Part shown: positions 15,660-23,486 of the stretch, in pieces
How the letters are laid out: every line of letters starts with the position of its first letter
How positions within the stretch are numbered: position 1 is the stretch's first letter
Position numbers and translations under genes: made by a program
Origin: Thalassococcus_A lentus
Lineage (GTDB): Bacteria > Pseudomonadota > Alphaproteobacteria > Rhodobacterales > Rhodobacteraceae
Assembly: GCF_028023555.1 (NCBI RefSeq)
Contig: NZ_JAQIOY010000003.1
Span: 496,001 to 560,000 of the forward strand
Direction of reading: 5' to 3'
Length of the DNA stretch: 64,000 nucleotides
The notes under the pieces: model-generated
What the model saw: the letters and a program-made list of their open reading frames with translations, nothing else
What the model was told of the DNA's origin: nothing
The model's database searches: none

Positions 15660-16059
15660 GCACTTACCATTGGTCTGTTGGTTGTAATTCGCCGGTGGCC
15701 AAGCCGCGTATCGACGGGCCGCGGTGCGGCGATCCTCAAGCCGTGATCTGGCAGTTTATCTCGGCCAAACCCGTGTGACCTCGAAGCCTCACGCGAAGAT
15801 CAGCCAAATCGCCGTGCCATCTCGCCGGAGGCGAGCCAACCATAATCCGCGCAACTTTGGTGCGACGGGCGGCGCGTCATGCCAAAGGCATGCCTCCGGC
15901 ATGACGCGCGGCGGCCTGTGGCCTTGTTTCCGCGCGGGCTCACGGTCACCCGTAGGGCGGAGTTTACCCCGCCGTCCCTCCCCACCACACCAAACACACC
16001 TCCCATGCATACTCTGTGCATGCATTGCCCCTGCCCCCTGCATCGCGTATCCCCACCCA
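15660..16059. other. 400-bp gene-free region with dyads
   Basis: I find no convincing gene here. It holds a nested palindrome at 15872-15909, a short dyad CTCGCC-GGA-GGCGAG at 15821-15835, and overlapping ATGCAT palindromes at about 16004-16024 just upstream of rlmJ. An open frame continuing into rlmJ from 15724 has no conserved sequence before 16060. Confidence 0.6.
15872..15909. repeat. Nested palindrome
   Basis: Perfect 12-bp arms GCGCGTCATGCC and GGCATGACGCGC enclose a 14-base loop that itself contains the palindrome AGGCATGCCT. This can fold as one hairpin with an inner alternative structure. It resembles REP-type intergenic elements; only one copy is obvious in this window. Confidence 0.65.
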
Positions 16060-16836
16060 ATGCTGTCTTACCAACATAGCTACCACGCCGGAAATCTGGC
16101 CGATGTGCACAAACACGCGCTTTTGGCCACTGCGCTTGATTACCTGACGCAAAAAGACAAACCGCTCAGCTATATCGAAACCCATGCCGGGCGCGGGCTC
16201 TATGATCTGACGGCCCCCGAGGCTGTCAAAACCGGCGAGGCGGCGCAGGGTATTTCCAAGACACACCAATGGTTTGCCCCGGATCATCCCTACAGCCGTG
16301 CACGACAAGCCGTGCACGACAGGCACGGCGCACAGGCCTATCCCGGCTCGCCCTTGATCGCGCAGGCGCTTTTGCGCCCCACCGACAGCCTGCATCTGGC
16401 CGAACTGCATCCGGCCGAGTTTGCAGCGCTGAAATCCAATGCTTGGGCACGCAACACCAAGACATACAGGCAAGACGGCCTTGCCCTTGCACAAAGCCTT
16501 TGCCCGCCCACTCCGCGGCGTGGCTTGATGCTGATCGACCCAAGCTATGAGATCAAATCCGACTATAGCGATCTGCCCCGCCAGATCGCTCAGGTGCACC
16601 GCAAGTGGAACGTTGGCGTTATTGCGCTGTGGTATCCGATTCTGACAGACGGGCTACATATCAAGATGTTGAAAATGCTTGAGAACGACCACCCCGAGGC
16701 CCTGCGCAGCGAGGTCCGGTTCCCGCCGGCCCGTGACGGGCACCGCATGGTCGGCTCGGGGATGTTCATCCTCAATCCACCATGGGGATTGGGCGACGCG
16801 GCGGCGAAGCTGGTCAAGCAGTTCAAAAAGCTCTGA
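16060..16836 (+). CDS. rlmJ: 23S rRNA (adenine(2030)-N6)-methyltransferase RlmJ
   Basis: An SAM-dependent N6-adenine methyltransferase of 258 residues that modifies A2030 of 23S rRNA. The family opening MLSYQHSYHAGNLADVHKH is intact. THAGRGLYDL at ~41-50 is the SAM-binding block. The catalytic DPPY-type motif appears as DPSYE at 160-164, as in other RlmJ proteins. The start at 16060 is where conservation begins, although the frame is open upstream. It is slightly shorter than the E. coli enzyme. Confidence 0.92.
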   Translation: MLSYQHSYHAGNLADVHKHALLATALDYLTQKDKPLSYIETHAGRGLYDLTAPEAVKTGEAAQGISKTHQWFAPDHPYSRARQAVHDRHGAQAYPGSPLIAQALLRPTDSLHLAELHPAEFAALKSNAWARNTKTYRQDGLALAQSLCPPTPRRGLMLIDPSYEIKSDYSDLPRQIAQVHRKWNVGVIALWYPILTDGLHIKMLKMLENDHPEALRSEVRFPPARDGHRMVGSGMFILNPPWGLGDAAAKLVKQFKKL

Positions 16837-16927
16837 AACCGCGCCGCACGTCGGGGAACCCGGCCTCGAATACCCATTGCACCGGCGCGTGCCCTGCCTC
16901 AGACTGGCTGGCAAAAGGGGGAATGCC

Positions 16928-17371
16928 ATGCTCGAACGCCTGACCAGTCTTTTCAAAAGCCGCGCGCCGGTGGATGCACCACTGCCAGAACCAGACGCCC
17001 GGCTTGCTCTTGGCACGCTTCTGGTGCGGGTCGCCATGGCCGACAAGGCCTATCTGTTTGAAGAGGTTGAGCAGATCGACCGCATTCTGGCCGAGGCCTA
17101 TGGTTTGACGCCGATCGAAGCTGCCAAAATGCGTGCGACCTGCGAAAAACTGGCGTTTTCCGTCGAAGACGATGGCGAAATGGCCCGCGTCATCCGCGAA
17201 GCGGTCGACTATGATCACCGCCGTGAAACCATGGAAGCGCTGTGGCGGGTCGTGATCGCCGATGGCATCACCGATGAACGTGAAACCGCCGCGGTCGAGT
17301 TGATCGAAGAACAATTGGGCATGGCCCGCGATGACAGTCAGGCCGCCCGCGCTGCGGCCAGCATTCCCTGA
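16928..17371 (+). CDS. TerB-family protein (copy 1)
   Basis: A soluble, all-helical protein of 147 residues matching the TerB / DUF533-like tellurite-resistance fold: LALGTLLVRVAMAD, an acidic metal-type loop, and a second half ALWRVVIADGITDERE. Some TerB proteins bind divalent metals through acidic residues between helices. This solitary chromosomal form is common in alphaproteobacteria and of unknown role. It has a GGGGGA-type ribosome-binding site. The next gene is a tandem relative, with a 40-bp gap. Confidence 0.85.
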   Translation: MLERLTSLFKSRAPVDAPLPEPDARLALGTLLVRVAMADKAYLFEEVEQIDRILAEAYGLTPIEAAKMRATCEKLAFSVEDDGEMARVIREAVDYDHRRETMEALWRVVIADGITDERETAAVELIEEQLGMARDDSQAARAAASIP

Positions 17372-17411
17372 GGCCCTTGGTTCCGCCCCATAGCAGGTCT
17401 ATATCCACACC

Positions 17412-17849
17412 ATGTTTGCAGATTTCCTGAAGCGGCTGACCGCAACCGATCCTGCCCCGCTGCCTGATGAGGACGCGCGGCTTGCCCTGACTGCCCTTTT
17501 GGTAAGGGTCGCGCGTTCCGATGGCGCCTATGATGCCGAAGAGCGCGATCGGATCGACAAGATCACCGCCGCCCGCTACGGCCTGTCGCCGTTTGAAGCC
17601 AGCGCCCTGCGCGGCGACGCCGAAACGCTGGAGGCCGAGGCACCCGACACCGTGCGCTTTACCCGCGCGATAAAGGATGCCGTGATCTATGAGGACCGCA
17701 TCAAGGTGATCGAGGCGCTCTGGCAGGTGGTGCTGGCTGATGGCGTGCGTGAGGCCGAAGAAGACGCGCTGCTGCGGTTGGTGTCGAACCTTCTGGGGAT
17801 CAATGACCGCGATTCTGCGTTGGCGCGCCAAAGGGTCAGCGGCGCGTGA
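17412..17849 (+). CDS. TerB-family protein (copy 2)
   Basis: A helical TerB-like protein of 145 residues, a paralogue of the product of 16928-17371. Both share the order PLPDEDARLAL..LLVRVA, an ER/EQIDRI or RDRIDKI helix, the YGL(T/S)P loop and ALWQVVLADG. The stop overlaps the GTG start of the next gene by four bases (GTGA), so this gene is translationally coupled to a PhnD-like binding protein. There is no evidence here for tellurite resistance; no other ter genes are present. Confidence 0.85.
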   Translation: MFADFLKRLTATDPAPLPDEDARLALTALLVRVARSDGAYDAEERDRIDKITAARYGLSPFEASALRGDAETLEAEAPDTVRFTRAIKDAVIYEDRIKVIEALWQVVLADGVREAEEDALLRLVSNLLGINDRDSALARQRVSGA

Positions 17850-18586
17850 TTGCCAGCCTGCCCATGTATTGGCGGGCAGAGAACGCCGATCTTTGGAATA
17901 GGTTTTGGGCCGCCGTGCAGGACGCCGCACAGCGCGACGGGATCGACTTGCCCGCCCTGACACCGCCAGAAGACATTCCCGAACCCTGGACGGATCACTG
18001 GCTGCGGGATGATCTGGTGTTGTCCATGACCTGCGGGCTGCCGTTCCGGACGGCTCTGAAAAACCGGGTAACGTATGTTGGCACGTTGTTTTTCGGACTG
18101 AACGCTACGCCGGGCTATTACTATTCGCGTGTGATCACGCGCTCGGATCCTGAACCGGGAAACAGCCTGACACTGGCCTACAATTCGTCGGACAGCCAAT
18201 CTGGCTGGGCCGCTGCACAACCTCATCTCGGTGCGATCAATCACTATCTGGAAACCGGAAGCCATGCCGCATCCGCCCGCGCCGTACTGGAGGGCCGCGC
18301 AGACATGGCCTGTATTGATGCGGTGAGCTGGCGATTGCTCAAGCGGTTTGAGCCGGAAATGCAGACACTGCGCGTTATGGCCAATACGCCCGGAACGCCC
18401 GCTCTGCCGCTGATCTGTGCCAAAGACCACGATCCCGCACCGCTGCGCCGCGCAATCCGTGACGCAACCCTTCGCTTTATTCCCAAAGACGCCATGGACA
18501 TGGGCGGCCCGATGACCATTCTGGTGCTGGATGAGGCGGCATACCACGCCATTCCTGTGCCCCCTGCACCGCCCGTTCATGATTGA
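17846..18586 (+). CDS. PhnD-like substrate-binding protein without signal peptide
   Basis: A 246-residue protein resembling phosphate/phosphonate periplasmic binding proteins (PhnD family). Visible blocks are SLPMYWR..N at the start, YYYSRVITR near the middle, GRADMACIDAVSWRLL and AIRDATLRF. Unlike transported PhnD proteins it begins directly with the first beta strand and has no signal peptide or lipobox. It starts at a GTG overlapping the TerB gene. No ABC permease of the phosphonate type is nearby. It may be a cytoplasmic sensor-like protein; the ligand is unknown. Confidence 0.82.
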   Translation: MIASLPMYWRAENADLWNRFWAAVQDAAQRDGIDLPALTPPEDIPEPWTDHWLRDDLVLSMTCGLPFRTALKNRVTYVGTLFFGLNATPGYYYSRVITRSDPEPGNSLTLAYNSSDSQSGWAAAQPHLGAINHYLETGSHAASARAVLEGRADMACIDAVSWRLLKRFEPEMQTLRVMANTPGTPALPLICAKDHDPAPLRRAIRDATLRFIPKDAMDMGGPMTILVLDEAAYHAIPVPPAPPVHD

Positions 18587-18646
18587 ATATTGCACTTCTG
18601 CTGAAAATCACTTCAAGCTGTGGGTCAAACCGTTCGGGACACCCAA

Positions 18647-19420
18647 ATGAGCGACACACCAGTCATCGAAATTCAGAACCTGCACAAGGCCTATGGCGAT
18701 CTTGAGGTCATCAAGGGCGTGTCGATCAAGGCCGGGCGTGGTGATGTTGTCTCGCTGATTGGCTCATCGGGGTCCGGCAAATCCACCATTTTGCGCTGCT
18801 GCAACCTGCTTGAGGACAGCCAGCAAGGCGAGATTCTGTTCAAGGGCGAGCCTGTGACTTGGGGCGGAACCGGTCATTCCCGCCGCCCTGCCGATGCCAA
18901 ACAGGTTCTGCGTATCCGCACCAACCTTTCCATGGTCTTTCAGCAATTCAATCTGTGGGCCCACATGACCATTCTGCAAAACGTCATGGAAGCACCAGTC
19001 ACCGTTCTGGGACGAGACAAGGCCGAGGTCGAAGAAGCAGCGCGCGGATATCTGGACAAGGTTGGTATCGGCGACAAATGCGACGTCTATCCGGCGCAAC
19101 TGTCTGGCGGACAGCAACAGCGCGCCGCGATTGCACGGGCACTGTGCATGGAACCCGAAGCCTTGCTGTTTGACGAACCGACCTCGGCGCTGGACCCAGA
19201 GCTGGAACAGGAAGTTGTGCGCGTCATCAAGGCGCTGGCCGAAGAAGGCCGCACCATGCTGATCGTCACCCATGATATGAAGCTCGCCGCTGATGTTTCC
19301 GATCAGGTTGTTTTTCTGCATCAGGGCCTGATCGAAGAGCAAGGCACACCCGAGGCGGTCTTTGGCTCACCCAAGAGCGAACGTCTGCGTGGGTTCCTTT
19401 CGGCCACAATGGCCCACTGA
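18647..19420 (+). CDS. Polar amino acid ABC transporter ATP-binding protein
   Basis: An ABC ATPase of 257 residues of the HisP/GlnQ class that powers amino acid uptake. Walker A GSSGSGKST is at residues 39-47, the signature LSGGQQQR and Walker B LLFDEPTSALDP follow, and the H-loop is in VTHDM. I chose the ATG at 18647, where homology begins, nine codons after an upstream in-frame start. The partner binding protein lies downstream; the two permeases are further on, beyond an opposite-strand oxidoreductase. Confidence 0.93.
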   Translation: MSDTPVIEIQNLHKAYGDLEVIKGVSIKAGRGDVVSLIGSSGSGKSTILRCCNLLEDSQQGEILFKGEPVTWGGTGHSRRPADAKQVLRIRTNLSMVFQQFNLWAHMTILQNVMEAPVTVLGRDKAEVEEAARGYLDKVGIGDKCDVYPAQLSGGQQQRAAIARALCMEPEALLFDEPTSALDPELEQEVVRVIKALAEEGRTMLIVTHDMKLAADVSDQVVFLHQGLIEEQGTPEAVFGSPKSERLRGFLSATMAH

Positions 19421-19563
19421 CAGCGGAACAGGCATCGCTGGGTGCGGTTTTAACCTGCCCCAACGGAACTGCTGATTGCCCCCTTGCCAATCCTGCGCAA
19501 TCGCTTAACGCTGGGGCACCAACCGCGCCATAGCGCGCGGGCTCTGACACTAGGGAGACCACC

Positions 19564-20289
19564 ATGAAAAAACTGATCCTTGGCGCTGCCGCGCTTGCCC
19601 TGACCGCCGGTGCTGCGCTGGCTGACGGCCATTCCGTTGTCCGTATGGGCACCGAGGGCGCCTACCCTCCGTACAACTTTCTGAATGACGCCGGCGAAGT
19701 CGACGGCTTTGAGCGTGAACTGGGCGATGAGCTCTGCAAGCGTGCCGAACTGACCTGCGAGTGGGTGACCAACGAATGGGATTCCATCATTCCAAACCTC
19801 GTCTCGGGCAACTACGACACCATCATCGCCGGTATGTCCATCACGGCTGAGCGTGACGAAGTGATTGATTTCACTCAGAACTACACCCAGCCTGATCCTT
19901 CTGCATTCCTCGCCATGGAAGGCACGACGATCGATCTGGCCGGCGGCGTTTTTGCAGCGCAGGCCAACACCATTCAGGCGTCCTACATCGCCGAAGCAGG
20001 TGCAACACTGATCGAATTCGCAACGCCTGATGAAACCATTGCTGCTGTGCGCAATGGCGAGGCAGATGCGGTTCTTGCCGACAAAGCCTATCTGACACCC
20101 ATCGCGGACGAAGATGCGGAACTGGCTCTGGCGGGCGAAAGCGTGCTGATCGGTGGCGGCGTGGGCATGGGCCTGCGCGAAAGCGATGGCGAGCTGCGCG
20201 CCAAGTTTGATGCAGCCATTCAGTCCATGAAGGACGACGGATCGCTGAACGCCCTGATCGAAAAGTGGGAAATCGGCGAAAAGTTCTGA
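19564..20289 (+). CDS. Polar amino acid ABC transporter substrate-binding protein
   Basis: A periplasmic binding protein of 241 residues of the ArgT/HisJ/GlnH class. The signal peptide is clear (MKKLILGAAALALTAGAALA). The mature part starts with the family pattern RMGTEGAYPPYNF and continues with GFERELGDELCKR and SITAERDEVIDFTQNY. Ligand-type residues suggest a basic or polar amino acid; the exact ligand cannot be fixed. A strong ribosome-binding site (AGGGAG) precedes the ATG. A terminator follows directly, separating it from the permease genes. Confidence 0.93.
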   Translation: MKKLILGAAALALTAGAALADGHSVVRMGTEGAYPPYNFLNDAGEVDGFERELGDELCKRAELTCEWVTNEWDSIIPNLVSGNYDTIIAGMSITAERDEVIDFTQNYTQPDPSAFLAMEGTTIDLAGGVFAAQANTIQASYIAEAGATLIEFATPDETIAAVRNGEADAVLADKAYLTPIADEDAELALAGESVLIGGGVGMGLRESDGELRAKFDAAIQSMKDDGSLNALIEKWEIGEKF

Positions 20290-20316
20290 TTTCCACTCAG
20301 GATCTAAATTCTGCAG

Positions 20317-20344
20317 ACGGGCCCCTTTTCGGGGCCCGTTTTGC
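20317..20344 (+). terminator. Intrinsic terminator after binding-protein gene
   Basis: A 9-bp stem ACGGGCCCC / GGGGCCCGT with a TTTTC loop is followed by a short T-run. It may act as a leaky terminator on either strand between the convergent genes. Confidence 0.8.
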
Positions 20345-20350
20345 TATGCA

Positions 20351-21430
20351 TCACTGGAACCTGTCCGGTCGGTATGGAGCGAGCAAATCGGACGAGACAT
20401 TGCTGGGACCATCAAGAATTTCGCCGCACAAAAGCTCACCCATCAAGGCACCCAGCGTGATCCCCGAATGCATGACCGCCAGGGTCACCCCCTTTGCAAC
20501 GCTGCCAACGACGGGCAAACCGTCTGCTGGATAGGGCCTTTGCGCCAGCATCATTCCCGCGATCTCCAGTGTGAGGTCCGGAAATAGCGCGCGCAAGCGC
20601 GCCAACCCGTCCCGTTCGGCGTCCTCTGGTGTGCCTGTCAGCGTCTCATCCGATGCGCCCTGATGTCCTATGGCCGCTGGCATCAGGATACTGCCGTCGG
20701 GCAATTGCCGGATTTCACCGGCCGGTGTGACCAACACAGGGCCCAGACACTGCGCAACCGGTCGCGTGCGCAACATCAAGGCGGGTCGCCGCGCCATCGG
20801 CACCTCAATGCCAAGCGGCGCCAGCAGAGGCCCGCTTTGCGTGCCTGTGCACAGCAGCACTTCATCCGCCGCGATGGCGCCTGCTTCGGTCTGAACGCCT
20901 GTTACAGTCCCGGCCTGTTGGCTCACCCCAGTGACCGCCGCACCTGTCAGAAGCCGCGCGCCCTTGGACACCGCCAACTGCAACAACCGCGCGGCCACCT
21001 GTTCGGATTCCGCAGCCATCTCATCTGCGAACCAAAGCGCCCGATCCGGCGGGTTTCCAAGGCTGGGCACCAATGACCGGATTGTGCCTGATCCCACGAC
21101 TTCGACAGCATATCCTTTGGCTGACAGGCTTGCGCACTCGGCGTCCAGTGCCGGGCCTTGATGTTCCCAGCTGAGCGCGCCGCACCGCTGAACCGGCAAA
21201 TCCACCTCATGGATCAACCGCTGCCATGCGGCCATGCCCGAACGGCGCAATGCAAAATGATGATCGTCCAGATAAAAACTGGCGTTGATCCAGCCGAATG
21301 AGGCTGCGGTTGCAACGCCGCCCGGACCGCGTTTGTCGATCACGGTGACATCGGCTCCGGCGCTTTGCATCCGATAGGCCGCTTGCGCGCCCAAAATACC
21401 GGCACCGACGACCACAACCTTTTGCGCCAT
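20351..21430 (-). CDS. FAD-dependent amino acid oxidase/dehydrogenase (DadA-like)
   Basis: A 359-residue DAO-family flavoprotein. The dinucleotide-binding motif VVVVGAGILGAQAAYRM opens the protein from the ATG at 21430, which has an AAAGGAAA ribosome-binding site. The C-terminal GLPVVGS.KGVTLAVMHSGITLGALMG block is the family FAD-closing motif. It probably oxidises an amino or imino acid taken up by the surrounding ABC transporter; this is inferred from position. It sits in reverse orientation between the binding-protein and permease genes. Confidence 0.87.
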   Translation of the reverse strand: MAQKVVVVGAGILGAQAAYRMQSAGADVTVIDKRGPGGVATAASFGWINASFYLDDHHFALRRSGMAAWQRLIHEVDLPVQRCGALSWEHQGPALDAECASLSAKGYAVEVVGSGTIRSLVPSLGNPPDRALWFADEMAAESEQVAARLLQLAVSKGARLLTGAAVTGVSQQAGTVTGVQTEAGAIAADEVLLCTGTQSGPLLAPLGIEVPMARRPALMLRTRPVAQCLGPVLVTPAGEIRQLPDGSILMPAAIGHQGASDETLTGTPEDAERDGLARLRALFPDLTLEIAGMMLAQRPYPADGLPVVGSVAKGVTLAVMHSGITLGALMGELLCGEILDGPSNVSSDLLAPYRPDRFQ

Positions 21431-21612
21431 ACCGGTTTCCTTTGTGCATAGACGGCCCTGCCCCAAAGATGGACCGCGCCCGGCACGGTGGCAAGATGGC
21501 TTGTCTCACGCCAAAGCGGCTGCGCCTCTGCGCATTTTTCAAACAAGCCCGCGCCGGGGCATTGACAGCGCCGGTCACTTTGGGCCCTCTGGGTCAAACA
21601 CGAAAGTTCCAG

Positions 21613-22494
21613 ATGTTCAGCTACTGCACTGATCCTGATTCCCTTGCAAACCTGTCCTGGCTGGCCTGCTACCTGACAACAGGCAAGCATATGTCGCTCT
21701 ATTGGTCGGTCGGCACGGTACTGTTGCTCTTGGCGATTACCGCGCCTTCTGCACTGGCTTTTGGGTTCGCGGGGGCCTCGGCCGCTCGGTCGCGGTTTTT
21801 GCCGGTGTCCGTGCTGGGCCGGGCCTATATCGCGCTGGTGCGCGGCGTGCCGGACATCGCGTTTTTCCTGTTTTTCGTGATCGCGCTGGACCAGTTTTTT
21901 GAATGGATGCGCCATTCGGTCAAATGCCCCGATTGGCAGGAACCCATCAGACAAGGCAATGACTTTGTCGTCTGCGCCGAGGCCAAACTGCCGCTGGGCA
22001 ATGCTGCGCAATGGGTGCATGAAACCTACGGGTTTTTCCTCGCGGTTCTGACCTTTGCCATCGTCTTTGGTGCCTTTGCGGCCAATGTCCTCTATGGCGC
22101 AATGCGCGCCGTACCACGGGCACAAATGGAAACAGCCGAAGCCTATGGGATGTCACCGCGTCAGTGTTTCTGGCGCATTCTGGTGCCGCAGATGTGGGTC
22201 TTTGCCCTGCCCGGTTTGTCCAACCTCTGGATGGTGCTGATCAAGGCAACGCCGCTGCTGTTCTTGCTCGGTGTCGAAGACATCGTTTACTGGGCACGCG
22301 AATTGGGCGGCGCGAAAACCGCCCGCTTTACAGACTATCCACACGGCGACTGGCGGATGTGGTATTTTCTGGCACTTTTGGTTTTTTACCTTTTGTTCAC
22401 GCGGGTTTCCGAGGTCGTCCTCGACAGGCTGATGAAGCGTCTGACCCACGGGCAGGCCACGATGGGCGGCGAAGCCCAGAGGAAAACCGCATGA
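21613..22494 (+). CDS. Polar amino acid ABC transporter permease (HisQ-like)
   Basis: An inner-membrane permease of 293 residues, longer than the usual ~230. The conserved EAA loop ETAEAYGMSPRQCFWRILVPQ contacts the ATPase. An extra loop of about 50 residues with two cysteines (KCPDWQEP and VVCAEAK) lies between early helices and should face the periplasm. I chose the ATG at 21613; an in-frame start at 21442 would add 57 residues without a membrane or conserved pattern. Coupled to the next permease by an ATGA overlap. Confidence 0.9.
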   Translation: MFSYCTDPDSLANLSWLACYLTTGKHMSLYWSVGTVLLLLAITAPSALAFGFAGASAARSRFLPVSVLGRAYIALVRGVPDIAFFLFFVIALDQFFEWMRHSVKCPDWQEPIRQGNDFVVCAEAKLPLGNAAQWVHETYGFFLAVLTFAIVFGAFAANVLYGAMRAVPRAQMETAEAYGMSPRQCFWRILVPQMWVFALPGLSNLWMVLIKATPLLFLLGVEDIVYWARELGGAKTARFTDYPHGDWRMWYFLALLVFYLLFTRVSEVVLDRLMKRLTHGQATMGGEAQRKTA

Positions 22495-23297
22495 GCTGTA
22501 TCGAGACCATTGCTGACTACGGCCTGCGCAGCCTTGGAATGGGCGAACGGTTGCTGCCGCGTGACGGATTTACCCTGTGCCAGCAATTCACCCTGATCGG
22601 CTCAGGCATGATCTGGAACATTTATTTCGGTGTGCTTGCTCTGACCTCAGGCTTTTTTCTCGCCACGGCCCTCGCGGTCGGCAAGGCGTCCAGCTTTGGC
22701 CCGGCGCGCAAGGCGGCCGAGTGGTTTATCTTTATTTTTCGAGGCAGCCCCCTCTTTATTCAGTTCTTCTTTGCTTATTTCCTGTTCCTCAGCCTCAAGG
22801 CTGTCTCTCCGGTCTTTGACCCGCTGACCGCAGCTTGGGCCGGTGCATTGATCGTTCTGTTTTTCAACACGGCCGCTTATTCCGGCGAAATCTTCTATGG
22901 TGCGTTGTTGTCGATCCCCAAGGGCGACCTCGAAGCGGCGGACGCCTATGGATTTTCCGGCTGGAAAAAGTTCTCGAAAATCACATGGCCAACCATGCTG
23001 CGACTGGCATGGCCCGCCTACACGAACGAAGCGATTTTCCTCTTTCACGCCACTACGCTGGTCTTTTTCAGCGGCTTTCCGGCGCGCCAGCAAAAGGGCG
23101 ACGCGCTTTACTATGCGAACTACTTTGCGGACAAGACCTTCAATCCCTTTGTGCCTTATCCAATTCTGGCGGGCTACTTCATCCTGTTGACGCTGGTCGT
23201 GATCGGCCTGTTCGGCCTGATCAACAAACGGCTCAACCGGCATTTGCCACAAGATGCCCGATCCAAGATGAAGCTGAAGCTGAACATCATTCGCTAG
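22491..23297 (+). CDS. Polar amino acid ABC transporter permease (HisM-like)
   Basis: The second permease, 268 residues. Landmarks are the family region FIFRGSPLFIQFFFAYF and the EAA loop EAADAYGFSGWKKFSKITWP. Helices are at roughly 38-60, 72-102 and near the C-terminus (ILAGYFILLTLVVIGLFGL). It pairs with the product of 21613-22494 and with the ATPase and binding protein at 18647-20289 to form one importer. Confidence 0.9.
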   Translation: MSCIETIADYGLRSLGMGERLLPRDGFTLCQQFTLIGSGMIWNIYFGVLALTSGFFLATALAVGKASSFGPARKAAEWFIFIFRGSPLFIQFFFAYFLFLSLKAVSPVFDPLTAAWAGALIVLFFNTAAYSGEIFYGALLSIPKGDLEAADAYGFSGWKKFSKITWPTMLRLAWPAYTNEAIFLFHATTLVFFSGFPARQQKGDALYYANYFADKTFNPFVPYPILAGYFILLTLVVIGLFGLINKRLNRHLPQDARSKMKLKLNIIR

Positions 23298-23384
23298 CGC
23301 CGCGCCGGTGTGACATTTTCCGGGGGTCTCGGGCTGAATTGGCTCTTGCAATCGGGAAGCGGGCTTTGTATCCCGCCTGCCAGT

Positions 23385-23461
23385 GCCGCCTTAGCTCAGT
23401 AGGTTAGAGCGCTTGATTGTGGATCAAGAGGTCCCCCGTTCGAGCCGGGGAGGCGGTACCA
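23385..23461 (+). tRNA. tRNA-His (GTG anticodon), lacking G-1
   Basis: A complete cloverleaf of 77 bases. The acceptor GCCGCCT pairs with AGGCGGT, the anticodon stem CTTGA/TCAAG holds the loop TTGTGGA (anticodon GTG), and the T-arm is CCCCG-TTCGAGC-CGGGG. CCA is encoded at 23459-23461. The base before the acceptor stem is T, not the usual G-1, and the discriminator is A73 rather than C73. That is the form known from a large alphaproteobacterial clade with an atypical HisRS. Confidence 0.96.
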
Positions 23462-23486
23462 TCTTTCAGACAGAAAATACCTGTGG

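Noticed and set aside
16928..17849. Tellurite resistance operon
   Set aside because: Only TerB-like proteins are present; terZ, terD, terC and other partners are absent.
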